DNA of 36,711 nucleotides, from positions 1 to 36,711 of the forward strand of contig DWWA01000033.1 of the NCBI GenBank assembly GCA_019119935.1, written 5' to 3'. Origin of the DNA: Candidatus Ruthenibacterium merdavium. GTDB lineage: Bacteria; Bacillota; Clostridia; Oscillospirales; Ruminococcaceae. The notes under the pieces are model-generated. The model was given only the letters and a program-made list of their open reading frames with translations, was not told the origin of the DNA and did no database searches. Made by a program: the position numbers and the translations under genes. This document shows, one piece after another, positions 1 to 8,622 of the stretch. Positions within the stretch are counted from its first letter, which is position 1, and every line of letters starts with the position of its first letter.

Positions 1-57
1 CGCACGGTGAATACGCTCTACCGCCTGTTCCATACCGGCCAGCATCCGCACCAGCTC

Positions 58-110
58 AAAAACCGTGGTTTTAAGCCAAAAATTGGCTTGAAAGCGCGGT
101 TTTTTCTTTT
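58..110 (+). terminator. Rho-independent terminator, possibly bidirectional
   Basis: A nested hairpin has an outer stem AAAAACCG (58-65) paired with CGGTTTTT (97-104) and an inner stem AAGCCAA (73-79) paired with TTGGCTT (83-89). It is followed by T-rich sequence to 110. On the plus strand it would end a gene lying mostly left of the window. Read on the minus strand it also ends in GGTTTTT, so it could stop the sulfatase operon that runs leftward from 6946. Positions 1-286 hold no gene I can support. Confidence 0.6.
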
Positions 111-286
111 GCAAAAGACGAGAGCTGCGAAAAATAGTAGGCTGTAAAATACCTCAAAAACGGTTTTAAAATGTCGTATAAAAAAGAGCCTTGGCGTTTG
201 TGAACAGTGACCTTTATGTTTCTGCATCAGGGGGGATTTTTTCGCTGCTTGTTTTATCACACACGCGTATTTAGGGGTACTGTCTT

Positions 287-1792
287 TTATTTTTTTGCAT
301 CGTACAGTTTCTTGCTGCGAACCGCCTGCACCATAGGTAAGCCTGTGTCATAGTCCAGCTGGCGCGGTTCATATTCCTCATTTTCCCGCTGACGGGTGAA
401 GGCATCATTCTCCCAAGCGGGAATTTTATCTTTGCGCCAAGGACGAACCGCCCATTGATAGCCCCGGTAAGGATCGCGGGTATCGTTCATGTGAGCCAGT
501 AAAGCATCGTGCAGCCGGTCGCGCACATCAGCCGTATCGGAGCAGTCAATCAGGTTTTCTACCTCATCGGGGTCGGCCTGCATGTCGTACAGCTCATCGG
601 TATCGCATAGATGAACCACCAGCTTGAAGCGCCCATCAGTGACCCCTCGCATCATTTGCAGGCCGCCGAAACCGTCGTGATCCACCTCATAGCGGGTGAA
701 CTCGGTGTATACATAGTCGTTGATCTGCAAAGTGCTGTCGCGGAACTGCGCCAGCATGCTTTTTCCTTCCAGCAAGCGGGGAAGGGGCAGGCCCATGTAT
801 TCCATAACGGTGGGGACAATGTCAATGTGTGAGGCGGGTGCTGTCACCACCTTGCCTTTTTCGCCGCCGCGAACAATGAGGGGAATATTGGCGATTTCCT
901 GATACATGGCGGCATTTTTCATTTGCAGCCGGTGATTGCCCAGCATATCGCCGTGGTCGGAGGTGAACATCACAATGGCATCGGGAAAATCGCGGTCGAT
1001 GATTTCCATGACGCGGCCTACTTGATGGTCCATAAAGCTGTTGCAGCCTAAAAACAGTGCCAGACCGCCGCCTTCTGTGCGCAGAGATTCCGGCGCGGCG
1101 TCGATGTCCTTTCCCGCCCAAAGCTGCTGCATCAACGGCTTGCGGCGCAGGTCATCGGCGTAATTCTTGCTTTCCGGCATGCGCGTGTGCTCATACATGG
1201 TGTTGAAGGGCGCCGGGCAGATGCAGGGCCCGTGGGGCTCGTCGTAAGAGATTGTGAGAAAGAAATCGGTGTTTTTATTGTTTTCTAAAAAGCGGATGGC
1301 GCGGTCTGTGCAGCGGTGAGCATAGGTTTTGTCTGCCGTCCAGTCCGCGTCAAAAGAGGTGGCGCTTTTGCGGCTGCGCTGCTTGTCTTCGTCGGAAAGC
1401 TCCTCCAAATAGCATTTCATGTCGTACCAGTAGTCAGGGTCAAAGCCTTCGGGACAGCGTCCGTTGCCGAAATAATCGCCGCCGTCCAAATGCCATTTGC
1501 CGACGTAGCCGCAGTGGATGCCGTTGTCGGAAAGACGCTGGCCGATGGTTTTTACATTGTCGCCCAAGGGCAGAGAGTTGGCGACAACGCCGTTGGAGTG
1601 GGGGAATACGCCGGTAAAAATGGCGCTGCGAGCCGGGCCGCATACCGGCTGACAGCTGTAAGCATTCTCATAGCGAATGCCTTCGGCGCACAGACGGTCA
1701 ATATTGGGGGTGTTCATTTCGGCGTTGCCGTAGCAGCCCAGCATATCCTTGCGTACCGTATCGGCCATGATGAGAATGAATTGCTTATTCAT
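287..1792 (-). CDS. Sulfatase, S1 family (formylglycine-dependent)
   Basis: A 501-residue sulfatase of the alkaline-phosphatase-like superfamily, which hydrolyses sulfate esters, here probably on glycan sugars. Near the N-terminus is the metal-ligand segment ILIMADTVRKD (Asp11). The maturation motif CGPARSAIFTG has Cys51 as the residue to be converted to formylglycine. A second metal-site motif, TSDHGDMLGNH, lies mid-protein. No signal peptide is visible, so it should act in the cytoplasm. The ATG at 1792 is chosen because AAGGAG precedes it at good spacing; the open frame continues 59 codons upstream without a family match. It is the last gene of the kinase-regulator-lyase-sulfatase operon, 49 bp after the lyase. 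The exact sulfate position attacked cannot be told from the sequence. A formylglycine-generating enzyme is needed for activity and is not encoded in this window. Confidence 0.9.
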   Translation of the reverse strand: MNKQFILIMADTVRKDMLGCYGNAEMNTPNIDRLCAEGIRYENAYSCQPVCGPARSAIFTGVFPHSNGVVANSLPLGDNVKTIGQRLSDNGIHCGYVGKWHLDGGDYFGNGRCPEGFDPDYWYDMKCYLEELSDEDKQRSRKSATSFDADWTADKTYAHRCTDRAIRFLENNKNTDFFLTISYDEPHGPCICPAPFNTMYEHTRMPESKNYADDLRRKPLMQQLWAGKDIDAAPESLRTEGGGLALFLGCNSFMDHQVGRVMEIIDRDFPDAIVMFTSDHGDMLGNHRLQMKNAAMYQEIANIPLIVRGGEKGKVVTAPASHIDIVPTVMEYMGLPLPRLLEGKSMLAQFRDSTLQINDYVYTEFTRYEVDHDGFGGLQMMRGVTDGRFKLVVHLCDTDELYDMQADPDEVENLIDCSDTADVRDRLHDALLAHMNDTRDPYRGYQWAVRPWRKDKIPAWENDAFTRQRENEEYEPRQLDYDTGLPMVQAVRSKKLYDAKK

Positions 1793-1841
1793 ACAAATTC
1801 TCCTTTTTGGGTTCGCATTAGGTGAAAGGCGAAGAAAACAA

Positions 1842-3620
1842 TTAAATTCCGCGAATGACAAAAGTGTACTCGTGACAAAGTGATTTTTCAGCGTCCAAAT
1901 GTAACAGATACGCTGTTGTTTCCTCTCCGGAATTGTGTGCCAAATACGTTTCAGTGAGAAGCTTTGCACTGAGAGAATCAGGGAATGTCAGCTCAAGCTT
2001 CGCGTGTGGAGAAGCAAAAACGGCGTGTCCGTCCTCTAAAGTGATGGGGTACGGACTGACAAACACCTCAGTGCACGTTTCCGGGCTGGAAAAATCGAGC
2101 GCATCCCGCACGATGATTTGCTTAGCCGGGACATCGTGACAAATACTGCGATGGTAATGATTGAGGCTGGGGCACTCATAACAGCCCGACAGCTCCATCG
2201 AAAGCCGATCTTGCTGGCCGCATTCAGCCAAAACCTCTTGGGCGCGGTAAGCGCTGCCGGGGGCTTGCTGACACTCTGCGGGCATGGCTACGTTATGGCT
2301 CCGAGAGGCATGGACAAAGCGCTCATAGCGCAGCGGGCCAAAAGACAGGGCATCGTATAAGCAGGCGCCAAAATCACATAAAAGCTGTTCGCCTTCTCGA
2401 CAAACGAGGAAGGAACCGCAGTCGTTGTGGTTGTGGCTTTCTCCGTTATTGCCTGCTTTGGCAGCCAGACACAGAGAGGAAGAGGCAGAAATGAGCCACT
2501 GAGCGTCTGCAAGCCATGCGCTGCGCCGTGCAGGCAAACCAAACCGGGCGCCAGGCCGGTACCAAATGAAATCCCGCAGCCCAAGACAAAAGCGATAGCA
2601 GCTGTCCCGCAGAAGGTCGTCGGCGCAGGCGGGGGAGGGAATGGCACATTCCGGATAAATCTCTTGCAGTCGGCACGAAAGCCCCATCCGGTAGCCTCCG
2701 GCCATGCTGCCGTCGGCAAAGCTTACCGTGCAGCCCTCCGATAGAAAATAGTGCTGCTGGCACAAGGCAATCGCTTTTACTTTTGGCAGGGAAAACAGAT
2801 TGCAGGTCCCTTGAGTGCGCTCTGAAAGCAAATCGGCAAAGCAGGTGAAAAAGCCGAAGCCGTAAGTCCAATAGCCAACCCCTTCGGTGCACACACCGTC
2901 CTCACCGAAGCTGTCAAGGTAGGTTTGCATGGTGGACAGACAACGGCACAAAATTTCCGCCAGCCGCGCGCGGTCGGAAACCAGATGAATGGCTGTACCG
3001 CCGATGGCGCCGGCGCAGACAGCACACCAGTTGTTGTGCATGGACTCAAAGCGGTGGATTTGTTCGGCGCGGCAAAAGGGCGTCAGAATCCGGCGCTCAA
3101 TTTGGGCATGCACCTGTGCTTTGACGGTTTCGTCCAGTAAATCACGGCATAAAACCAGCGTTTCCGCAAGGGCAAAGCCCGTTTCGCATGCAAAAAGGTC
3201 TAAGCATGTTTCCCACGCATCAAACGGCAAAGGCTGTTCGTCCGTATCCAGAAAATGCGCCGGGATGCACCAGAACGGCTCAGAGCAAATTGCCCACAGA
3301 ATATCTTCAAGCGCCCTTTTCCAGCGGTCATCCGGCTGTAAACGGCACAGCAGGGCAAATGTCAGCAATCGTCCCCGGCGGTCAAAATAAGGGCGTTGAA
3401 ACCGGCTTCGGTCGCCGCTGCGTGCATATTCGGCAAACAGCTGATAGCTCAGCTCGGGCGTGGGTTGGCTGAGCCATTCCTCTCCCTGACGGCGCAGGGC
3501 GTCCAGCTGGCTTTTTCCCCACGGTGTTTCGGCCAGTTGGCAAAAGGACATGTCCGGAGGTTCCAGCCGACAGGACACGCGTGCGGCAAGGGCTTCAAAT
3601 AGTTCCGCTTTACTCCACAT
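1842..3620 (-). CDS. Heparinase II/III-family polysaccharide lyase
   Basis: A 592-residue protein resembling heparinase II/III-like lyases, which cleave uronic-acid glycans by beta-elimination and leave a 4,5-unsaturated uronate. The N-terminal half is helical, as expected for an alpha/alpha toroid, with MHNNWCAV (residues 194-201) and DGVCTEGVGYWTYGF (241-255), typical active-site segments. The C-terminal half starts a beta-sandwich with GESHNHNDCGSFLV (393-406), the characteristic histidine-rich motif of the family. No signal peptide is seen. The ATG at 3620 has AGGAGAG just upstream and starts 1 bp after the response-regulator stop, so translation is probably coupled. It belongs with the sulfatase downstream. 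The precise PL family and the substrate (heparan, chondroitin or another uronate glycan) are inferred only at superfamily level. Confidence 0.82.
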   Translation of the reverse strand: MWSKAELFEALAARVSCRLEPPDMSFCQLAETPWGKSQLDALRRQGEEWLSQPTPELSYQLFAEYARSGDRSRFQRPYFDRRGRLLTFALLCRLQPDDRWKRALEDILWAICSEPFWCIPAHFLDTDEQPLPFDAWETCLDLFACETGFALAETLVLCRDLLDETVKAQVHAQIERRILTPFCRAEQIHRFESMHNNWCAVCAGAIGGTAIHLVSDRARLAEILCRCLSTMQTYLDSFGEDGVCTEGVGYWTYGFGFFTCFADLLSERTQGTCNLFSLPKVKAIALCQQHYFLSEGCTVSFADGSMAGGYRMGLSCRLQEIYPECAIPSPACADDLLRDSCYRFCLGLRDFIWYRPGARFGLPARRSAWLADAQWLISASSSLCLAAKAGNNGESHNHNDCGSFLVCREGEQLLCDFGACLYDALSFGPLRYERFVHASRSHNVAMPAECQQAPGSAYRAQEVLAECGQQDRLSMELSGCYECPSLNHYHRSICHDVPAKQIIVRDALDFSSPETCTEVFVSPYPITLEDGHAVFASPHAKLELTFPDSLSAKLLTETYLAHNSGEETTAYLLHLDAEKSLCHEYTFVIRGI

Positions 3621-3621
3621 A

Positions 3622-5214
3622 TCACTCTCTCCTGATTTGTTTTTGATATCCGGTGGGTGTTGTGCCGATATGACGCTTAAATACTTGAGAAAAATAGTAC
3701 GCATTTTCAAAGCTGAGCATATCGGAAATCTCATAAATGCGATAGCGGCCTTGCTGAATCAGCTCACAGGCTCGCTCCATTTTCACATGGTTGATATAAT
3801 CGGAAAAATTTTGGTTATACATTTTTTTGAAAAGCGCCGACAAATAGCCCGGAGAGATGCAGACATGCTCGGCCACATCTTGCAGCATAATCCGCTTTTC
3901 CACATTGTCCAGCACATACTGCTTGGCTTTTTCAATGAGTTCTTGTTTTCCGGAAGCGTATTGTTCCATCTGAGCACATAATTCATTTTTCAGCAGTGTC
4001 AGCCAGTGAACCGCTTGGCTGCGTCTTAACAGCTGCACCTGTTCCCAGTAGCGGCACAGAGGAATCTCGTTTTCAGCGCTCAGAACCTCAAGTACGGCTG
4101 CGCAAATTTCGCCGCAGAGCCATTCGGCTTGCGCCTTTTCATGAAGGGTTTCCCGAATTTTGGTTTCAGCGCGTTCCAGCAGTTTATCCACTCCGGCAGG
4201 GTTTTTGCTTCGCAGCTCTGCCGAAAGACGGCCCCCGAAGCCTAAAAGATTCAGCGGCTGAAAGGTAAGCGGTTCAAATTCGCGAAAGAAAGTGCCCTCT
4301 TGCTCAAGATAACTGTATTCCTGAAGCAGTACGAGCTGGCGCCGACATTCTGTAAGGGATTCCGGTGAGTAGAAAAAGTCGGTGGCCATGACGCGCAGCT
4401 GCGTTTGAGTGATGGTAGCGCTGGCACTTTGCGCCTTGGCCGAAAACTGTAACATCCGCCGCTCCCATTCCTCCGCAGGCACGCCCCAGCAAAGCAAAAA
4501 CAGCTGTTGGCTGAGCTTGTTGGGGCAAAACAGCAAATGATGGGGGAAAAGGTTGCCCGCCAGCTTGTTGAGCATGTCGGTTTCCCAGTCGGCCAAACGG
4601 CGAGTTTCAGCGGGAGCGCCTTCCCCCAGCTTGGTATGGGAGAAGTTCAGAGGAATGTGAGCCATACCCCAGCCGTCGGTGATGCCGTGGCGCTGGAGCA
4701 CCGCACTGGTTTCTCCAAGTCCGCCGTCTTTGGAATTCATTGCTTGAGTAAGGCGGTGCACGGCTATGTGCAAGGCGCGCTGTTCCTCTTCCTGCAAATA
4801 GGAATCTACCAATTCCACCCGTGTAAGCTTAGCGCGCTTATCCCGTTCTTGACAGGCCCGGGCTAAGCTGGCTTCCAAACTTTCGGCGGTAAGCTGACTT
4901 TTCAGCAGATAGTCCACCGCCTTAAAGCGCAGAGATTCCTGTGCGAGATGAAAATCCGGATGGTTGGTAAGCATGATAAACACCGTATCGGGGCTTTCTT
5001 CCGAGGCAAGGGCGAGCAGCTCAGTGCCGGAAATCACCGGCATAGAGATATCGCAGATGACAATGTCGGGCCTAAGAGTACGCAGCTTTTCCAGCGCCTG
5101 TTTTCCGTTTCGGACCGTGTCTGCAATTTGACAGTTGTTCTTTTCCCAGTCGATCAGATATTTAATTCCGGATAGGATAATCGGCTCATCGTCTACGAGA
5201 AGTACCTGATACAT
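3622..5214 (-). CDS. Response regulator, AraC-type output (YesN-like)
   Basis: A 530-residue two-component response regulator. The receiver domain (about 1-120) shows VDDEP at residues 7-11 and the phospho-acceptor Asp55 in VICDISMP. A long middle region of helical character follows. The last 100 residues form an AraC-type double helix-turn-helix (VAEHVCISPGYLSALFKK, then ISDMLSFENAYYFSQVFKR). This layout is that of the YesN family, which usually activates adjacent sugar-uptake genes. It starts at ATG 5214, 4 bp after the kinase stop, with AAGGAGG inside the kinase 3' end, so the two are translationally linked. The likely target is the promoter of the divergent solute-binding-protein operon at 7135-7163, an inference from context. 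The signal sensed by its partner is unknown. Confidence 0.92.
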   Translation of the reverse strand: MYQVLLVDDEPIILSGIKYLIDWEKNNCQIADTVRNGKQALEKLRTLRPDIVICDISMPVISGTELLALASEESPDTVFIMLTNHPDFHLAQESLRFKAVDYLLKSQLTAESLEASLARACQERDKRAKLTRVELVDSYLQEEEQRALHIAVHRLTQAMNSKDGGLGETSAVLQRHGITDGWGMAHIPLNFSHTKLGEGAPAETRRLADWETDMLNKLAGNLFPHHLLFCPNKLSQQLFLLCWGVPAEEWERRMLQFSAKAQSASATITQTQLRVMATDFFYSPESLTECRRQLVLLQEYSYLEQEGTFFREFEPLTFQPLNLLGFGGRLSAELRSKNPAGVDKLLERAETKIRETLHEKAQAEWLCGEICAAVLEVLSAENEIPLCRYWEQVQLLRRSQAVHWLTLLKNELCAQMEQYASGKQELIEKAKQYVLDNVEKRIMLQDVAEHVCISPGYLSALFKKMYNQNFSDYINHVKMERACELIQQGRYRIYEISDMLSFENAYYFSQVFKRHIGTTPTGYQKQIRRE

Positions 5215-5218
5215 ATCG

Positions 5219-6946
5219 TCATTCCTCCTTGGGTACATGGACGTGCACTCGTGTGTATTGGCCCACTTCACTCTCTACTGTCAAACCGTAATCTTTGCCG
5301 TAGGTAAGCTGCAAACGCTGATGGACGTTGGCTACACCCATGCCGTTGAGAGAGGATCGGTTTTTCTTGTGGTGCGCAGTGAGCAGCACAGCCAGCTTTT
5401 CCGGCGGGATGCCCGCGCCGTCGTCCGCCACAGTGATAATCAGCTCATCTTCTTGCAGCTGAGCCGAAAGGGTAATGGTGCCGCATTCTCCGGTCGGCTC
5501 AATCCCATGGAAAATGGCATTTTCTACAAGGGGCTGTAAAGTGAGCTTAATAATGCGCAGATTCAGCAGTTCTTCCGGAATCTCGTTCACAAAAGTAAAA
5601 GTTTCTACATAGCGCACGTTTTGAATGGCGATGTAGTCGTTGAGCAGGGCAAGCTCTTCTCTCAGAGGAATCTTGTCCTGGGTGCCCTTGGCGAGATTTT
5701 TCAAAAGGTTTACCAAACTGGTTACAGTGCCGGCAATGCCGGGGCATTGCTGAATCACCGCCATCCAACGGATGGTATCTAAGGTGTTATACAGAAAATG
5801 CGGGTTCACTTGGCTTTGCAGCAGTTCAATTTCAATATTTTTTCGGCGGATGTACATTTCTTCCGTCTGACGCAGCAGATGCTTGATGCTCATTGTCATT
5901 TCGTTGACGGTGTGGCCAATTTCGCCGAGTTCGTCTTTCGAGCGCTCAATGGCAGGGTCGAACGAAAAGTCATTTTTTGTAATGCGCTGAATGCGCTCAT
6001 TCAAGCGCCGCACCGGCCTTGCAATGTAAGCGGATACGATTACCGTTAGAATAACGCCCAGCAGCAAGCTTGTAATCAGTACCACCAGCAGGGTGTACAG
6101 CAGATGCGCGCCGTTTTCTTCCAGCAGGTCTACCCGATAGTAGGAATGGAGTGACAGCCCGGCCAGAGAGAGGGGGGCTTGGTCAATTTGATACTCGGCG
6201 CCTTCGAAGCGGGCAATGCCGCTGCTGTCCGGAGTTAATTTGGAAAAATCGGGCGAAGTGGGGGCGTAAGGGCTGACAATGCCGCCCTCTGAGTCGGTGA
6301 GGAAAATGTTGTAGGCGCCGAGATACGGCAGCAGGGCATTGTTGAATAGTTTTAATTGCACTTCCATATAAATAAAGCGGCCGCCGGATTGTCCGAGTGT
6401 GTTGGGAATGGGGCACAAAATGGCCAGCGTTGTTTCACCGCTTTGCAGGGACGGCGAAAGTGCCGCTAAGTAAGGAGCATTAAAATCGTCTTCGCAGGTT
6501 TGCTGGTACAGCGCAAGCGATAGGATAGACGGCACGTCGCTGCTGGAGCCGTTTTGCAAAGAGCGGGCATGAATCATGAGCCCGTCCTCATTAAAGGCAA
6601 TCAGCTTATCCACATAGGAGGCCACCGGGCACACGGTGAGATAGGAGTTGAGCTGCTCCTGCGCTTTTAACGTAGAGGAGGTGATGTTTTGTCCGGGGCG
6701 GGTAGCCTGTTCGACGGCGCGGTCGCTGGCGCAGAGAATGGCCAGTGAGGTGATGCTGTCCATATAGTCGTTCATCTGCGTTTGCAGTGAAGTGAGATAC
6801 ATCCGCTGGATGCGAATGCTCTTTTCGTCGATAATTTTATTTAAATAGTAAAAAAGATAAAAGTTGCTCACAAGCGTGACCGTCGCCACGCACAGCAGGG
6901 TAGAGGCGATCAGCCGAAATTTGATGCTGCGCAGATGCTTTAACAA
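5219..6946 (-). CDS. Sensor histidine kinase, YesM/LytS-type
   Basis: A 575-residue membrane sensor kinase. A first transmembrane segment (about 11-34) and a second (about 282-308) flank a roughly 250-residue extracytoplasmic sensor. A HAMP segment follows (YIARPVRRLNERIQRI, about 307-322). The kinase core carries the phospho-acceptor His383 in SQVNPHFLYNTLDTIRW and a C-terminal ATPase domain with VADDGAGIPPEKL and GMGVANVHQRL. This is the His_kinase/HATPase pair of the YesM family. The start is TTG at 6946, supported by AGGAGG at 6955-6960 and an 8-bp spacer. It is the first gene of the minus-strand operon, behind the promoter at 6993-7021. It probably senses an extracellular glycan fragment or the loaded binding protein; that ligand assignment is inference. 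Confidence 0.92.
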   Translation of the reverse strand: MLKHLRSIKFRLIASTLLCVATVTLVSNFYLFYYLNKIIDEKSIRIQRMYLTSLQTQMNDYMDSITSLAILCASDRAVEQATRPGQNITSSTLKAQEQLNSYLTVCPVASYVDKLIAFNEDGLMIHARSLQNGSSSDVPSILSLALYQQTCEDDFNAPYLAALSPSLQSGETTLAILCPIPNTLGQSGGRFIYMEVQLKLFNNALLPYLGAYNIFLTDSEGGIVSPYAPTSPDFSKLTPDSSGIARFEGAEYQIDQAPLSLAGLSLHSYYRVDLLEENGAHLLYTLLVVLITSLLLGVILTVIVSAYIARPVRRLNERIQRITKNDFSFDPAIERSKDELGEIGHTVNEMTMSIKHLLRQTEEMYIRRKNIEIELLQSQVNPHFLYNTLDTIRWMAVIQQCPGIAGTVTSLVNLLKNLAKGTQDKIPLREELALLNDYIAIQNVRYVETFTFVNEIPEELLNLRIIKLTLQPLVENAIFHGIEPTGECGTITLSAQLQEDELIITVADDGAGIPPEKLAVLLTAHHKKNRSSLNGMGVANVHQRLQLTYGKDYGLTVESEVGQYTRVHVHVPKEE

Positions 6947-6992
6947 GAAAAAATCCTCCTTCCGGCGAGGGACGAAAACTATATACAGGCCT

Positions 6993-7021
6993 ATTATATT
7001 GTACTATTTATGAAATTTCAA
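6993..7021 (-). promoter_or_regulatory. Sigma-A promoter of the kinase operon
   Basis: On the minus strand TTGAAA (7016-7021) and TATAAT (6993-6998) are separated by exactly 17 bp. The predicted start of transcription, near 6986, leaves a leader of about 40 nt before the TTG start codon of the sensor kinase. Confidence 0.72.
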
Positions 7022-7134
7022 TTTAGATGCTGTGCATTGTGTGGATATTTAATAGTTGTTAAAATATTATTAGATTTTTGGACGGTGTATGAAAAACAGA
7101 TGAAAAATTTAATAGAAAACCCGGTTTTTTTGAA

Positions 7135-7163
7135 TTTAATCCCGCCTTGTCATTTGGTACAAT
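7135..7163 (+). promoter_or_regulatory. Candidate promoter of the ABC importer operon
   Basis: TTTAAT (7135-7140) and TACAAT (7158-7163) are 17 bp apart. The -10 element is good and the -35 poor, as expected of a promoter needing an activator, which the neighbouring YesN-type regulator could supply. The 286-bp gap 6947-7232 holds this and the divergent kinase promoter. Confidence 0.4.
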
Positions 7164-7232
7164 AATGGCACAAGGAAGGCAGGCGCTCAAAACCCTGTCA
7201 GGAAAAATTAGAGAATGAAGGAGATCAGTGAC

Positions 7233-8549
7233 ATGAAAAAGTTCATTGCAGGCGCACTTGCTTTTGCAACGGCGTTGACCGTTCTCACAGGCTGCGGCGG
7301 AGCAGCCGGCAGTTCTGCCCAAACTTCCGGCAGCACGGCCGCCGGAAGCACCGCAGCGGGTTCCACAGCTTCCGGTGAGCAGGTGCTCAAGGTAGCCACA
7401 TGGGACTACACCTCAAACCCCAGTGTATCCAATTCTGTTAAGGCGTTTGAAGCTGCGAATCCCAACGTGAAAATTGAGATTCTCGACATTCCCTCCACCG
7501 ACTACAACACGAAGCTGAACGTGATGCTCAACGGCGGCAGTGATTTGGACGCTTACTTTATTAAAGATGCTTCCAGCACATACGACTTGTACAAGAAAAA
7601 TCAACTTCTCGATCTCACCGATTACATTGAGGCCGACGGCGTGGATATGTCTGCTTACAACGGCACCGACAAACCCTTTAATATTGAAGGACGCCAGTAT
7701 GGCATGCCGGTTCGCACCGACTACTATGTGCTGTTCTACAACAAAGATCTGTTCGACGCGGCAAATATGGAGTATCCCAGCAACGATATGACTTGGACAG
7801 AGTTTGAAAAGCTGGCGATGGATATTTCCAAAGCGGCGAATTGCTACGGCGCTTACTTCCACACTTGGCAGGCTTGTGTTCAGAACTGGGGCGTTCAGGA
7901 CGGCGAGCACACCATTATGGACTACGACAGCAACTATGACTTCTTCAAGCCGTACTATGAAATGGTTCTCCGTTTGCAGGATGCCGGAGCCATTCAAGAG
8001 TTTGGTGAGCTGCAAAGCGGCAACATCCACTACTCCGGCGCCTTTGCCGCCGGTAACGTTGCTATGATGCCCATGGGCACATGGTATATGGCTACCATCA
8101 CCGAGTCCATCAAAAATGGGGAAGCAAACCTGAAGGAGTGGGGCGTTGCCACCCTGCCGCACCCCGACAATGTTTCCGCCGGCTACACGGTGGGCGCTAC
8201 AACACCTATCGTGATCAACCCGGCTTCTGAGAAGCAGGATTTGGCTTGGGAGTTTGTGAAGTTTATGTCCGGTGAAGAGAGCGCCAATGAGTACGCCAAG
8301 GTAGGCGCAATTCCCGGCCGTTTGAACGACGAAATTCTGGCTTTGGTACAAGAGCAGGAAGGTATGCCCGAGGGCTTGGCCGAAGCTCTGAAGGTTGAGA
8401 ACATTGTGGCCGACCGTCCCATCCAGGAGAGTGTCACCGAAGTGAACGACATGCTGGGCCAAGAGCACAGCCTGATTATGCTGAAAGAGTGCAGCGTAGA
8501 TGAGGGCCTTGCAAATATGGGCTCCCGCGCCGCTGAAATTTTGAAGTAA
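7233..8549 (+). CDS. ABC sugar importer solute-binding lipoprotein
   Basis: A 438-residue family-1 extracellular solute-binding protein that should capture oligosaccharides at the cell surface for the permeases downstream. The N-terminus is a lipoprotein signal peptide ending in the lipobox LTGC, with Cys21 as the lipidated residue. A low-complexity linker with tandem GSTAA units follows, then the mature domain (VLKVATWDYTSNPSVSN onward) with the MPVRTDYYVLFYNKDLF segment common in this family. The start at 7233 is chosen over the upstream in-frame ATG at 7215 because AAGGAG (7218-7223) lies 9 bp before it and the signal peptide then begins MKKF. An intra-operon terminator directly follows the gene, consistent with higher expression of the binding protein than of the permeases. 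Confidence 0.93.
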   Translation: MKKFIAGALAFATALTVLTGCGGAAGSSAQTSGSTAAGSTAAGSTASGEQVLKVATWDYTSNPSVSNSVKAFEAANPNVKIEILDIPSTDYNTKLNVMLNGGSDLDAYFIKDASSTYDLYKKNQLLDLTDYIEADGVDMSAYNGTDKPFNIEGRQYGMPVRTDYYVLFYNKDLFDAANMEYPSNDMTWTEFEKLAMDISKAANCYGAYFHTWQACVQNWGVQDGEHTIMDYDSNYDFFKPYYEMVLRLQDAGAIQEFGELQSGNIHYSGAFAAGNVAMMPMGTWYMATITESIKNGEANLKEWGVATLPHPDNVSAGYTVGATTPIVINPASEKQDLAWEFVKFMSGEESANEYAKVGAIPGRLNDEILALVQEQEGMPEGLAEALKVENIVADRPIQESVTEVNDMLGQEHSLIMLKECSVDEGLANMGSRAAEILK

Positions 8550-8563
8550 TAAGCTGAATGAGG

Positions 8564-8595
8564 GTGGGGCAGGGTAAGCTTGCCCCACTTTTTTT
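8564..8595 (+). terminator. Intra-operon terminator after the binding protein
   Basis: GTGGGGCA (8564-8571) pairs with TGCCCCAC (8581-8588) around a 9-nt loop, followed directly by seven T. It lies between the binding-protein gene and the first permease. It probably allows partial read-through, giving excess binding protein over membrane components. Confidence 0.85.
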
Positions 8596-8622
8596 GAGAA
8601 AAAATGGAAAGGTGGAGTGCAC

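Noticed and set aside
1-147. Possible partial genes at the left edge, on either strand (a plus frame open to a stop at 145-147 and a minus frame open through the edge)
   Set aside because: Fewer than 50 codons visible, no recognisable motif, and a terminator hairpin lies across them. Cannot be supported from this window.
707-714. TGTATACA within the first sulfatase gene
   Set aside because: Arises from Val-Tyr-Thr codons in coding sequence with no extended palindrome or nearby promoter.
1793-1969. Upstream extension of the first sulfatase
   Set aside because: The 59 extra residues have no family similarity and the ATG at 1792 has a good ribosome site.
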